Positions 25,303 through 34,815 are shown, counted from the stretch's first letter. The stretch: DNA of 64,000 nucleotides from an uncultured Oscillospiraceae bacterium (GCA_910579125.1 CAJTTH010000006.1:22909-86908), one strand, 5' to 3'. Program-made: numbers and translations. Notes: generated by a model from the letters alone, not told the origin.

Positions 25303-27333
25303 TTGGACAAAAACAACAGGGCATTGCTCGAACTTCCGCTTGTACGGTTTGCGCCGTTTATGGCGGCGGGAATGTTTACAGCTTATTTCGGCGGCGGCTT
25401 GGTTTGCGGGATAGTTTCCGCGGCAGCAGCCGCCGCTGCGGTTTTATTCACGGCGAAGAAAAACCGCGCCGTGATCTGCGCGGTTGGTCTGCTGTGGGGA
25501 ATAGTTGTAATGAGCGCCTATGTACGGCTGTACTGCGAACCGATAAAGCAATTCGGCGGTAAAACGGTACAGGCGGAGATAAAGGTCAACGAAATATCCT
25601 ATATCGGCTCGGGCACTCGGGAATACCTTGTTGAAATGAACCTTTCGGGGCGAAAGACCAATGTGCGCGTTACCGGCGGCGACTTTGCGGACGCGGGAGT
25701 CCGGGCGGTCGTAGTCGCGGAGCTTGCCGAACCCGACAGCGACGACGAGCTTCAGGATATCGCCGACGGCATTCTGCTGGAGGGTGTTATCACCGAGGTG
25801 AAAAGCACTGCCGCCGCGAAATCCGATATTGCCGCGCCGCTCAGACGGCTGCGCGGGTTCATGATCGAACAACTGAGCGCGAACGTTTTCGGGGAACGCG
25901 CCGAGCTTGCTTTGTCAATGCTGTTGGGCGAGGACGGCGGGCTTTCTCCCGCGCTCCGCGAAAAGCTGAAAATATGCGGCGCGGCGCATTACACGGCGGT
26001 CTCAGGCTCGCACTTCGCGATATTCGCTGCGGTCATTCTGGGAATGATCTCCGATAACCGCAAGCGGGTAAAGCAGGTCGTTTCGGTGTTGTTCGCGCCT
26101 GCGGCACTGGTGTTCTTCGGGGTAACGCCGTCGGTGGCGAGAGCCGCCGTGATGTTCCTTTTGTACAGCTTGGCGTCGCTCATTCTGCGAAAGGCGGAAA
26201 CGCTGAACTCGCTGTGCCTTGCCGTCGCGGTCATCTGCACGTTCTCGCCCGGAACGGTGCTCGACCTCGGCTTTGCGATGTCGGTGCTCGGAGTGTTCGG
26301 CGCGGGCGTTGTCGGCGTAAACGCGGCGAAAAAGCTGTGCGGGCTTATCCCCGAAAAGGCGCAGAAACTGCTCACCCCCGTTGTGACCGCGCTTTCGGTT
26401 TCGATTTGCGCGGTTGTCTGTACGTCTCCCGTGAGCGTTTTCGCTTTTAAGGGAGTATCGCTCGGCGGCGCGTTCGCGTCCGTTCTCCTTATGCCGCTTA
26501 TGGCGGTGAGTATGGGCTGCATGGTTTTGCTGAGCTTGCTGCGTATCAATCTGCTCGCACTGCCGATAGACCTTTCAATGGGTCTCGCAAAGGCAATAAT
26601 TGACGGGCTTGGAAATATCCGCGGAATGTGGCTTACGTTGGATTTTAAACACGCGTGGCTGTTGGCGGCGGTATGCGCCGTCGTGGTAACGTTCGCGGCA
26701 TTCGGGGATATGAGAGCGTTTTGGTGCTACGGAAAATTCGCGGCGGTTTTGGTGCTGTGCACGCTTTTGCTCGGGCAGTACGTCAACGGACAGCGCAGCG
26801 AGGTGAGGTTCACGGGAAATTCCACAACAGCCGCTGCGGTAATTATCGAGAACAACGAGGCGGTCGTGTTTGTTTCGGGGAGCGGCGTGGGTCTGGCGAC
26901 AAGCGTTTCGCGGATTATGCGCGAACACGGCGCGGTAAAGATCGCCTGTATTGCGGCGTTTGACGCGGATTACAGCGGGGCGCTCGCAATCCGTGAGCTG
27001 TCGCGAATGACGGAGATCAACGCGGTATATTCAAACGAGCTTGCTGAAGGTCTGCTTTCGGAGCTTAACGTGACGACGGTTCCTCAGGGCGCGCGGCTTT
27101 CGGTGTCGGGTATCGTTTTCGATTCGGCAAAGCCGTCGGACAATGACGTTTCCGCAGACATCGTTCTGTATAACGGGAGATTTACGAAGACACCCCAAAG
27201 CAGTGCGGAATATGCGGTGTACTTCTCGAGCGCCGAAAAGGAGTTTCCCGAAAACTGGCACAACGCGCGACGCGATAAAGAGTTTTACATAAAATTGGAA
27301 AAGGGTACGAAGAATATTTCTGTCGTAAAATGA
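25303..27333 (+). CDS. comEC: ComEC/Rec2-type competence membrane protein
   Basis: A 676-residue membrane protein. The N-terminal part has an OB-fold-like region, and the central competence domain shows the hallmark GAAHYTAVSGSHFAI (about residue 225) followed by many membrane helices. The C-terminal region (about 490-676) aligns in position with the beta-lactamase-like domain but lacks the HxHxDH metal motif, so it is probably inactive as a nuclease. The start is TTG at 25303, 8 bases after ybaB. ComEC forms the channel for single-stranded DNA uptake. Other competence genes are not in the window. Confidence 0.88.
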   Translation: MDKNNRALLELPLVRFAPFMAAGMFTAYFGGGLVCGIVSAAAAAAAVLFTAKKNRAVICAVGLLWGIVVMSAYVRLYCEPIKQFGGKTVQAEIKVNEISYIGSGTREYLVEMNLSGRKTNVRVTGGDFADAGVRAVVVAELAEPDSDDELQDIADGILLEGVITEVKSTAAAKSDIAAPLRRLRGFMIEQLSANVFGERAELALSMLLGEDGGLSPALREKLKICGAAHYTAVSGSHFAIFAAVILGMISDNRKRVKQVVSVLFAPAALVFFGVTPSVARAAVMFLLYSLASLILRKAETLNSLCLAVAVICTFSPGTVLDLGFAMSVLGVFGAGVVGVNAAKKLCGLIPEKAQKLLTPVVTALSVSICAVVCTSPVSVFAFKGVSLGGAFASVLLMPLMAVSMGCMVLLSLLRINLLALPIDLSMGLAKAIIDGLGNIRGMWLTLDFKHAWLLAAVCAVVVTFAAFGDMRAFWCYGKFAAVLVLCTLLLGQYVNGQRSEVRFTGNSTTAAAVIIENNEAVVFVSGSGVGLATSVSRIMREHGAVKIACIAAFDADYSGALAIRELSRMTEINAVYSNELAEGLLSELNVTTVPQGARLSVSGIVFDSAKPSDNDVSADIVLYNGRFTKTPQSSAEYAVYFSSAEKEFPENWHNARRDKEFYIKLEKGTKNISVVK

Positions 27334-27358
27334 CCGTGTGAACGGCGTGTTTTAAATT

Positions 27359-27455
27359 AAGACAATAGGCAACAAACCGCACCTGCAACAGTAACGACGG
27401 AGCGAGCAAATCGAGGCGGAGGAGTTGCCCGTTGACTAGTTAGCTTTAGCCGTCA
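27359..27455 (+). repeat. Dispersed structured repeat, family 1, partial copy C
   Basis: It begins GACAATAGGCAAC, resembles the start of the next unit (GACAATAAGCGACC at 27458), and shares GGCGGAGGAGTTGCCCGTTGACTAG with copies A and B in diverged form. A GCAAC/GTTGC stem replaces the inner stem. It lacks the distal hairpin and the ribosome site. Confidence 0.6.
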
Positions 27456-27601
27456 GGACAATAAGCGACCAACCGTCGCCGCAGCGGCAAAAGTCGCAAG
27501 CAACGGTGACAACGGAGCTGAACGAAGTGAAGTGGAGGAGTTGCCGTTGGCTAGGGCGGCGAAAGCCGCCCGGTGCGAGCTTTTGCTATTTAAATAAGGA
27601 G
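27456..27601 (+). repeat. Dispersed structured repeat, family 1, copy B
   Basis: It matches copy A (21085-21198, inverted) over about 115 bases. The inner stem is CAACGG/CCGTTG where copy A has CGAGGG/CCCTCG, and the distal hairpin is GGGCGGC/GCCGCCC where copy A has GCGCGGC/GCCGTGC, so paired positions changed together. It ends with AAATAAGGAG, the ribosome site of recR. Confidence 0.75.
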
Positions 27602-27606
27602 AAAAA

Positions 27607-28203
27607 ATGTCGGAATATGTATCATTGCCGCTTACGCTGGCGGCGGAGCAGTTCGCGAAGCTGCCCGGAATAGGCATTAAGACGGCTCAGCGGCTGGCTT
27701 ATTATATGCTCAACCTGCCCGCCGAGGAGGTCGAGGAATTCGCGGAGAATATCGTCAAGGCGCGGCGGAGCGTGCAGCTTTGCAAGTGCTGTCAGAACTT
27801 CACCGAGCGTGAGATATGCGAGTTGTGCGCCGACGACGACCGCGACAGGAGCGTGGTGTGCGTCGTCGAGTCGCCAAAGGACGTTTCGGCTTTTGAACGG
27901 GCGGGCGGCTACGACGGACTTTATCATGTGCTGCACGGACTGCTTTCGCCTATGGACGGCATCGGCGCGGAGGATATAAAGATCAAGGAGCTTATTGCGA
28001 GGCTCGGCGATGTGAAAGAGGTCATTATGGCGACCAATCCCACAGTCGAGGGCGAGGCTACCGCCATGTATATCGGACGGCTGATAAAGCCTATGGGCAT
28101 CAAGGTAACGCGGCTGGCTTACGGACTGCCCGCGGGCTCGGCGCTGGAATTCGCCGACGACGTTACGTTGGTAAAGGCTCTGGAGAACCGCAACGAGCTG
28201 TAA
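27607..28203 (+). CDS. recR: Recombination mediator protein RecR
   Basis: A 198-residue DNA repair protein that acts with RecO/RecF in loading RecA at gaps. It shows the helix-hairpin-helix (LPGIGIKTAQRLAYYML, about 19-35), the C4 zinc module (C59, C62, C71, C74) and the Toprim domain with VVESPKDVSAFER. Full length. The ribosome site belongs to repeat copy B just upstream. Confidence 0.97.
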   Translation: MSEYVSLPLTLAAEQFAKLPGIGIKTAQRLAYYMLNLPAEEVEEFAENIVKARRSVQLCKCCQNFTEREICELCADDDRDRSVVCVVESPKDVSAFERAGGYDGLYHVLHGLLSPMDGIGAEDIKIKELIARLGDVKEVIMATNPTVEGEATAMYIGRLIKPMGIKVTRLAYGLPAGSALEFADDVTLVKALENRNEL

Positions 28204-28212
28204 ACGCGCAAA

Positions 28213-28242
28213 AAAACGCCCTCCGTCGGCAGAGGGCGTTTT
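28213..28242. terminator. Bidirectional terminator between recR and fsa
   Basis: An 11-bp stem, AAAACGCCCTC/GAGGGCGTTTT, with an 8-base loop, serving two convergent genes. Confidence 0.9.
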
Positions 28243-28250
28243 GATGTTGT

Positions 28251-28889
28251 TTAAAGACCTTTCCAGTCGTTGAGGAAGCGCTCTATCCCGATGTCGGTGA
28301 GCGGATGCTTTATCATCTGGCAGATGACCTTATACGGCACGGTCGCGATATCGCAGCCCGCGCGCGCCGCTTCAGTAACGTGAACGGGATTGCGCACCGA
28401 CGCGGCGATTATTTCCGTTTCAATGCCCTGAACCGCGAATATATCCGATATCTCGCGGATAAGCTCCATTCCGCACATTCCCACGTCGTCAAGTCTGCCG
28501 AGGAACGGCGATACGTAAGCCGCTCCCGCATTCGCCGCGAGAATAGCCTGCGCCGCCGAGAAAATCAGCGTTACGTTCGTCTTTATGCCCTTTGCGGAAA
28601 GGCGCTTGCAGGCTTTCAGACCCTCCGCGCACATCGGCAGCTTAATGACGATATTCGGGTTGATCTGCGCAAGCGGCAGAGCCTCCTCGACCATTTTGTC
28701 CGCCTCGAGCGAAATGACCTCCGCCGAGATAGGACCGTCGACGATCTCCGCGATCTCCTTTACGACCTCCTCAAATACGCGGTGCTCCTTTGCGATGAGC
28801 GACGGGTTCGTGGTAACTCCGCAGATAACGCCCAACTCGTTCGCCTCGCGTATCTCGTCAACGTTCGCTGTATCTATAAACAGCTTCAT
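28251..28889 (-). CDS. fsa: Fructose-6-phosphate aldolase / small transaldolase
   Basis: A 212-residue enzyme of the short transaldolase family. The Schiff-base lysine is K83 in NIVIKLPM; the motifs GVTTNPSLIAKE and VTLIFSAAQA are intact. It catalyses aldol chemistry on sugar phosphates, either dihydroxyacetone transfer (transaldolase of the pentose phosphate pathway) or fructose-6-phosphate cleavage. Sequence alone does not separate these two activities, so the gene symbol is provisional. Monocistronic with its own promoter. Confidence 0.92.
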   Translation of the reverse strand: MKLFIDTANVDEIREANELGVICGVTTNPSLIAKEHRVFEEVVKEIAEIVDGPISAEVISLEADKMVEEALPLAQINPNIVIKLPMCAEGLKACKRLSAKGIKTNVTLIFSAAQAILAANAGAAYVSPFLGRLDDVGMCGMELIREISDIFAVQGIETEIIAASVRNPVHVTEAARAGCDIATVPYKVICQMIKHPLTDIGIERFLNDWKGL

Positions 28890-28947
28890 AAGACACTTTC
28901 CTTTCGTTTTTCGTTTTTTGCGGAAACGGATATCCGCTCTTTATTTA

Positions 28948-28976
28948 ATAATAGCATATTTCTTTGAAAATTTCAA
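28948..28976 (-). promoter_or_regulatory. Promoter of fsa
   Basis: Minus-strand TTGAAA (28976-28971) and TATTAT (28953-28948), 17-base spacer. Confidence 0.75.
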
Positions 28977-29043
28977 TACAAAATGACGGGAAATTTTAAT
29001 ATATCACCAGTTATATCATCGACGGCGCAAGTCCGTTCCCCCC

Positions 29044-29072
29044 TTGACATAAAAATGTATAAGTGTTATAAT
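29044..29072 (+). promoter_or_regulatory. Promoter of trkA-trkH
   Basis: TTGACA (29044-29049) and TATAAT (29067-29072), 17-base spacer, 48 bases before the trkA start. Confidence 0.88.
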
Positions 29073-29119
29073 ATATAAAAATGAAAAAGCCCGAACGGGA
29101 ATTTAAGGAAAAAAAGATT

Positions 29120-30475
29120 ATGAAAATGGTAATAATTGGCAACGGCAAGGCGGGAAGCAGTCTGGCTTCGATGCTTTCGCACGAGGGGCATGACGTTACG
29201 GTCATCGACATTAACGGTGCGGCTCTGGAGAAAACCCAGAACACAGAGGACGTTATGTGCATAGAGGGCAACGGCATTGACGCGGACGTTCAGCGCGACG
29301 CAGCGGTGAACAAAGCGGGCATCGTCATTGCAACAACGCATTACGACGAGGTGAACCTGCTGTGCTGCCTTATCGCGAAAAAGCTCGGCGCGAAAAGAAC
29401 TATCGCCAGAGTGCGCAACCCCGAATACTATAAACAGATAGACTTTATAAGAGAGGACCTCGGGCTTTCAATGGTGATCAATCCCGAGGCAATTACCGCC
29501 GACGAGATACTTCGCGTTTTGATAACGCCCGCCGCCGCAAAGGTCGAGGTGTTTGAAAAGGGCAAAATGGAGTTGGTGGAGTACAAGATACCCGAAAACT
29601 CCGAAATACTCGATTGCAGTCTGCTCGAGATTTACAAAAAGACGGGCATTAAGCTGCTGATATGCGCGGTTCAGCGCGACTCCGAGATATACATACCCGG
29701 AGGTAATTTCGTGCTCCGCTCGGGCGACAGGATAAGCATCGCGGCGACACATAAGGACATCGAGCGCTTTTTCAAGATATGCGGCTCTATCAAGGATAAA
29801 GTAAAGTCGTGTGTTATCGTGGGCGCGGGCAGAATAAGCTACTACCTGACAAGAAGTCTGCTGGGAATGGGTATGCACGTCAAAATAATCGAGAAGGATC
29901 TCGACAAGTGCAAACGGTTCGCGCAGATCTTCCCAAAAGCCTCTGTTATACACGGCGACGGCACCGATCAGGATATGCTCGCCGAGGAGGGCATACACGA
30001 CGTGGACGCGTTCGTCGCGGTCACGGGAATCGACGAGGAAAACATCATTATGTCGCTCTACGCCAAAAACAACTCCAACGCCAAGGTTGTCACAAAGATA
30101 AACCGCGAAAGCTACGTCGGCTTGACCGGACAGATAGGGCTTGACTGCATAATCTCCCCGAAATACCTCGCCACAAGCTCGGTGCTCACTTATGTGCGAA
30201 GCCTTGACAACACCGAAAGCAGCATCGAATCCATTTATCACATTGTTGACAACCGCGCGGAGGCGGCAGAGTTCAAGATAACGGAAAAAATACCGCAGCT
30301 TGTCGGCGTTCCGCTCAAGGAGCTGAAGCTCAAAAAGAACATTCTTATCTGTTCGGTGGTGAGAGGTCGGCAGGTCATTATTCCGGACGGTAACACGATC
30401 ATCGAGGCGGGAGATTCGGTGGTGGTTGTTTCCAAGGAACACCGTTTCTCGGATATACGGGAAATTTTATTGTAA
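29120..30475 (+). CDS. trkA: Trk potassium uptake regulatory protein TrkA
   Basis: A 451-residue peripheral membrane protein that gates the TrkH channel. It has two tandem RCK units: Rossmann NAD-binding motifs at the start (MVIIGNGKAGSSLA) and near residue 229 (CVIVGAGRISYYL), each followed by a TrkA-C domain (IPGGNFVLRSGDRI and IPDGNTIIEAGDSV). The ATG at 29120 behind AAGGAA fits the family start better than the in-frame ATG at 29081. It is followed after 62 bases by trkH. Confidence 0.95.
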   Translation: MKMVIIGNGKAGSSLASMLSHEGHDVTVIDINGAALEKTQNTEDVMCIEGNGIDADVQRDAAVNKAGIVIATTHYDEVNLLCCLIAKKLGAKRTIARVRNPEYYKQIDFIREDLGLSMVINPEAITADEILRVLITPAAAKVEVFEKGKMELVEYKIPENSEILDCSLLEIYKKTGIKLLICAVQRDSEIYIPGGNFVLRSGDRISIAATHKDIERFFKICGSIKDKVKSCVIVGAGRISYYLTRSLLGMGMHVKIIEKDLDKCKRFAQIFPKASVIHGDGTDQDMLAEEGIHDVDAFVAVTGIDEENIIMSLYAKNNSNAKVVTKINRESYVGLTGQIGLDCIISPKYLATSSVLTYVRSLDNTESSIESIYHIVDNRAEAAEFKITEKIPQLVGVPLKELKLKKNILICSVVRGRQVIIPDGNTIIEAGDSVVVVSKEHRFSDIREILL

Positions 30476-30537
30476 ACGATTGAGGTGAAAACGTCCAAAC
30501 GGCTTCGGCTGTATTTTTTGCGACAATTAAACAAGAA

Positions 30538-31983
30538 ATGAATAAAGTTTTAGTTTTCCATTATTTGTCAAAGATGACGCTTACGGGTTCGGCGCTGTTT
30601 CTTCTGCCCGCAATTGTAAGCCTTTGCTACGGCGAGTTTGAGACCGTGCCCGTTTTTCTGCTTACGGGAGCGGGGCTTGCGGCGCTCTCGCTGCCCATGA
30701 CCCTGATAAAGCCCAAAACCAAGGATATGTACACCAAAGAGAGCCTTGTTATAGTCGCCATGCTCTGGATAGTGTTTCCGCTGGCGGGGGCTATGCCGTT
30801 CTTTATCAGCGGCGAGATACCGCGTTTCGTTGACGCTGTTTTCGAGAGCGTTTCAGGCTTTACGACAACAGGCTCGACGATACTTACCGATGTGGAGAGC
30901 CTGTCGCACGGAATGCTGTTTTGGCGCAGTTTCACGCACTGGATAGGCGGAATGGGCATTCTTGTGTTCGCGTTGGCGGTCTTTCCGTCGTCCAAGGACT
31001 CTATGTATTTAATGAGGGCGGAGTGCCCCGGTCCGCAGGTCGGGAAGTTCGTTCCCAAGGGGAAAAACACTGCGATGTATATGTACGCGATGTACGGCGC
31101 GCTTACCGTTGTGACGGTGATACTGCTGTGCGCTGGCGGAATGCCGCTGTTCGACAGCCTTTGCCACGCAATGGGCACGGCGGGAACGGGCGGTTTCGGC
31201 ATTAAAAACGCGGGCGTGGCGTTTTACAATTCGGCGTATATCGACGGCGTTATCACGGTGATGATGATACTGTTCGGCGTGAACTTCAACATTTTCTACT
31301 TTATGCTGATAAGACGTTTCAAGGACGTCGCCAAGAACCTCGAGCTGCGTGTGTATCTGATTATTTTAGCCGTGTCGACGCTGCTTATCGGCGCGAATAT
31401 TTTCCCGATCTACAAATCGGCCGGCGAGAGCTTCCGTTACGCGGTTTTTCAGGTCGCATCGATTATGACTACGACAGGCTTCGCGACGGCGGACTATAAT
31501 CTGTGGCCCGCGTTTTCGCAGATGATACTGGTGCTGCTTATGCTTGTCGGAGCGTGCGCGGGGTCTACGGGCGGCGGATTTAAGGTGCAGCGGCTTATCA
31601 TCGTGTTCAAGAATACGGCGAAGTTCTTCAAAAAGCTGCTCCACCCGAAGTCGGTCAATCTGGTCACAAGCGAGGACAAGGCAATGGACTCGGACACCGT
31701 TCACGGCGTGCACTGCTACCTCGGGATATGCCTGTTCCTGATGCTGGGGTCGATGCTGCTGGTGTCGCTCGACAATCAGGATTTCGCGACGTCTTTCACC
31801 TCGGTGGCGGCTTGCTTCAACAACATAGGCCCCGGAATTAACAAGGTCGGTCCTATGGAGAATTTCTCGTTCTTCTCCGATTTCTCAAAATGCGTTCTGT
31901 CGCTGGATATGCTGTTGGGGAGACTGGAGTGTCTGCCGATAATGATGCTTTGCGTTCCCGCCGTGTGGAAGAAGAAATTCTGA
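30538..31983 (+). CDS. trkH: Trk potassium channel protein TrkH
   Basis: A 481-residue membrane protein that forms the K+ pore. Four pore-loop repeats with filter-like segments are seen (SGFTTTGSTIL, GTAGTGGFGIKN, ASIMTTTGFATADYN, FNNIGPGINKVGP), each ending in a Gly. Length and start are normal. Encoded directly after trkA, as expected for a functional Trk unit. Confidence 0.95.
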   Translation: MNKVLVFHYLSKMTLTGSALFLLPAIVSLCYGEFETVPVFLLTGAGLAALSLPMTLIKPKTKDMYTKESLVIVAMLWIVFPLAGAMPFFISGEIPRFVDAVFESVSGFTTTGSTILTDVESLSHGMLFWRSFTHWIGGMGILVFALAVFPSSKDSMYLMRAECPGPQVGKFVPKGKNTAMYMYAMYGALTVVTVILLCAGGMPLFDSLCHAMGTAGTGGFGIKNAGVAFYNSAYIDGVITVMMILFGVNFNIFYFMLIRRFKDVAKNLELRVYLIILAVSTLLIGANIFPIYKSAGESFRYAVFQVASIMTTTGFATADYNLWPAFSQMILVLLMLVGACAGSTGGGFKVQRLIIVFKNTAKFFKKLLHPKSVNLVTSEDKAMDSDTVHGVHCYLGICLFLMLGSMLLVSLDNQDFATSFTSVAACFNNIGPGINKVGPMENFSFFSDFSKCVLSLDMLLGRLECLPIMMLCVPAVWKKKF

Positions 31984-32076
31984 TATGTGAATATTTTATC
32001 AATTCCCATTCGCTTAACAGTGAATGGGAATTTTCTTAAAAGTCTAAATTGTCCATATTGAAATCGCTTTTTTTGC

Positions 32077-32106
32077 TTGCGGTGACAGGCAATTGTGTTG
32101 TATAAT
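32077..32106 (+). promoter_or_regulatory. Probable promoter of the phosphofructokinase gene
   Basis: TTGCGG (32077-32082) and a consensus TATAAT (32101-32106) with an 18-base spacer. Confidence 0.55.
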
Positions 32107-32149
32107 CAAATTAAAGAAAACGTATACATTTTACAGGGAGGAACTTATT

Positions 32150-33376
32150 ATGGCACTCGGCAATGTAATTGTAGGACAATCAGGCGGTCCCACCTCGGTT
32201 ATTAACTCCAGTCTCGTCGGTGTATTTAAGACCGCTAAAGACGCGGGTTGTCCTCATGTTTACGGAATGAGAAACGGTATCGAGGGATTTTTACAAGAGC
32301 GTTATGTCGATTTGTCAGATTATATAAGAAACGATTTGGATATCGAGCTGCTTAAGCGCACACCGTCTTCATTTCTGGGAACGTGCCGTTACAAGCTCCC
32401 CGATTCCTCCAAGGACGAAGCCGTGTACAAAAAAATATTCGAGATACTGAAGAAAATGGATATCAAGCACTTCTTCTATATCGGCGGAAACGACTCCATG
32501 GACACTATCGACAAGCTGTCGAGATACGCCGAGACAATAAAGAGCGATATCACGTTTATCGGTATCCCCAAGACTATCGACAACGATCTTGCGATGACCG
32601 ACCACACTCCCGGATACGGCAGCGCGGCGAAATATATCGCCTCCGCGATGAAGGAGATAATCCGTGACGCGAACACCTATCCCAACGAGTCGGTAAATAT
32701 CGTCGAGATAATGGGACGCGACGCGGGCTGGCTGACGTGCGCCGCAACGCTTTCGCGCTCGGAAGACTGCGCGGGTCCCGATATTATTTGCCTGCCTGAG
32801 ACAGTTTTCGATTACGATAATTTCATAAATAAAATAAATGAAGCGCTTTCGCGGAAAAAGGTCATCACGATTGCGGTTTCCGAGGGTATCAAGACCGCCG
32901 ACGGCAAGTACGTCTGCGAAGCGAATAAGCGCGCGATGAACGAGGACGCGTTCGGACATAAGGCGCTGGGCGGTACTGCGCTCTACCTCGCGGATTTTAT
33001 CGGCGCGGAGCTCGGGATAAAGAACAGAGGTATCGTGTTCTCGACACTCCAGAGATGCGCGTCGCATATCGTTTCGCGCCGCGATATTACGGAGGCGTTC
33101 ACTGCGGGCGCGGACGGAGTTCAGCTCGCGCTTAACGGCGAAACGGGAAAAATGATAATCTTCGAGAGAATTTCCAACAACCCCTATCAGCTTAAGACCG
33201 CGTCATGCCCCGCTTCTGCGGTAGCAAACGTTGAAAAGCTCGTTCCCAAGGAGTGGATAATCAACGACGGCACTTATGTTTCAAAGGAGTTCTTTGAGTA
33301 CGCGCGGCCGCTGATAATCGGTGAGCTGTCGCCGTTTATGGTGGACGGACTGCCGCGGCATCTGTTTATTGACTAA
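32150..33376 (+). CDS. pfp: 6-phosphofructokinase, PPi-dependent type
   Basis: A 408-residue glycolytic enzyme that phosphorylates fructose 6-phosphate. The substrate motifs GGNDSMDTIDKL (about 106), PKTIDNDLAMTDHTPGYGSAAKY (about 139) and EIMGRDAGW (about 185) are intact. The Asp of GGNDS and the Lys of PKTIDND are the residues associated with pyrophosphate use in place of ATP. Start ATG at 32150 behind GGGAGG. Monocistronic with promoter and terminator. Confidence 0.92.
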   Translation: MALGNVIVGQSGGPTSVINSSLVGVFKTAKDAGCPHVYGMRNGIEGFLQERYVDLSDYIRNDLDIELLKRTPSSFLGTCRYKLPDSSKDEAVYKKIFEILKKMDIKHFFYIGGNDSMDTIDKLSRYAETIKSDITFIGIPKTIDNDLAMTDHTPGYGSAAKYIASAMKEIIRDANTYPNESVNIVEIMGRDAGWLTCAATLSRSEDCAGPDIICLPETVFDYDNFINKINEALSRKKVITIAVSEGIKTADGKYVCEANKRAMNEDAFGHKALGGTALYLADFIGAELGIKNRGIVFSTLQRCASHIVSRRDITEAFTAGADGVQLALNGETGKMIIFERISNNPYQLKTASCPASAVANVEKLVPKEWIINDGTYVSKEFFEYARPLIIGELSPFMVDGLPRHLFID

Positions 33377-33459
33377 TTGGATTCCTCCCAATTAACAATA
33401 CTTTTTTCATTGAAGGGCTGCGCTTACGGGCGCGGCTTTTCATTTTCATTTATAATACG

Positions 33460-33490
33460 AACGGGCTGCGGAAATTATCCGCAGCCCGTT
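33460..33490. terminator. Bidirectional terminator between pfp and the gltD-like gene
   Basis: A 12-bp perfect stem, AACGGGCTGCGG/CCGCAGCCCGTT, with a 7-base loop and a T-run. Confidence 0.92.
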
Positions 33491-33510
33491 TTTGAATTTT
33501 GAGAACAGTC

Positions 33511-34725
33511 TTATTTTTCCATATATTCCATCATGGCGCGCGCGGTCTTTTTCGCGTCCTCAACCGCGTGTACTACGGTGAGCGGTCCGGTGATAACGTC
33601 GCCCGCCGCGAACACTCCCTCGCGCGTGGTCATATTGTTTTCGTCGACCATAAGCAGACCCTTTGCCGTACCCGCGAGATGAGCGGTCGAAAGTATCAGC
33701 TTATCCTTGGGACGCTGGCTTACCGCGATAATTACGGAGTCTGCGGGAACCAATTCCTCGCCGTCCTCATAGCCCGCTATCTTCCCCTCCTCGTTGATTA
33801 TCGAGGTCTTGAACACGGGACCCTCGGGGGTAATGCGCGTTATCTGTTTGCCGAAAATAAACTCCGCGCCGTCGAGCTTTGCGTAGCTCATTTCGTGAGA
33901 GCTTGCCGAGGCGTGTATTCCGCGCGAGAACAGCATTACGCGCTGCGCTCCGTGGCGGAAAGCCGTCCGAGCAACATCCATAGCGACGTTGCCCATGCCG
34001 ATAACGGCGACTGTTTCGCCAAGCTCGTGATGAGCGGGATTTTCAAGATAGGAAATACCGAAGTGGACGTTCGCGAGACATTCGCCCTCGATATTGAGCG
34101 TTCTCGGACGCCACGCTCCCGTTCCGATGAAAACCGAGTTGTAGCCGTCGCGGAAGAGATCGTCTATCTTCAGCGCGCCGCCTATCGTCGTATTCAGTCT
34201 TATCTGAACGCCCAGCTTGTCAAGAAGCTGCTTGTAGCGGTCGATTACGGTGTTCGACAAGCGGAACTCGGGAATGCCGTAGCGCAGCATTCCGCCGATA
34301 TCGTTCTTGCGCTCGAAAATGGTAACGCTGTAGCCGTTCTTCGCGAGTATCACTGCGACGGTAATTCCCGCAGGACCCGAGCCGATTACCGCAACGCGCT
34401 TGCCGTTGCTTGGCGCGCATTCGGGACGAATACGGCTGAGATATGCGTCCGAGACAAAGCGCTCGATATCGTAAAACTGCACGGGCGTATCCTTTTTCCC
34501 GAGAACGCAGTGACCCGCGCACTGCGCTTCGTGATTGCAGACGGTGGCGCATACGACGCTCAGCGGATTGTTCTCAAACAGCTCCGCGCCCGCCTCCATG
34601 ACCTTGTTGTCCTTAAATTTCTGAATGATTTTCGGGATAGGCGTGTGCACGGGGCAGTACTCCATACACTGCGGCTTTTTGCAGTTAAGGCAGCGGTTGG
34701 CTTCGGTCTCTATTCTTAATGACAT
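33511..34725 (-). CDS. GltD-like NAD(P)/FAD-dependent oxidoreductase
   Basis: A 404-residue flavoprotein related to the small subunit of glutamate synthase. The N-terminal Fe-S region has CLNCKKPQCMEYCPVHTPIP and a second Cys group CATVCNHEAQCAGHC. The FAD motif is VIGSGPAGIT (about 111) and the NAD(P) motif VIGMGNVAMDVA (about 247). At 404 residues it is shorter than GltD (about 450-490), and no gltB is nearby, so it may instead supply electrons to another enzyme, as seen for GltD-like/SudB-like proteins. It has its own promoter at 34770-34798. Confidence 0.88.
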   Translation of the reverse strand: MSLRIETEANRCLNCKKPQCMEYCPVHTPIPKIIQKFKDNKVMEAGAELFENNPLSVVCATVCNHEAQCAGHCVLGKKDTPVQFYDIERFVSDAYLSRIRPECAPSNGKRVAVIGSGPAGITVAVILAKNGYSVTIFERKNDIGGMLRYGIPEFRLSNTVIDRYKQLLDKLGVQIRLNTTIGGALKIDDLFRDGYNSVFIGTGAWRPRTLNIEGECLANVHFGISYLENPAHHELGETVAVIGMGNVAMDVARTAFRHGAQRVMLFSRGIHASASSHEMSYAKLDGAEFIFGKQITRITPEGPVFKTSIINEEGKIAGYEDGEELVPADSVIIAVSQRPKDKLILSTAHLAGTAKGLLMVDENNMTTREGVFAAGDVITGPLTVVHAVEDAKKTARAMMEYMEK

Positions 34726-34769
34726 AGTTCAATTCTCCTTATACAAACGGTATACGATTACATACTGTA

Positions 34770-34798
34770 AATATAACACATTCCCATAAATTTGTCAA
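34770..34798 (-). promoter_or_regulatory. Promoter of the gltD-like gene
   Basis: Minus-strand TTGACA (34798-34793) and TATATT (34775-34770), 17-base spacer, 45 bases before the ATG. Confidence 0.82.
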
Positions 34799-34815
34799 CA
34801 GATTTATGTCGAATT

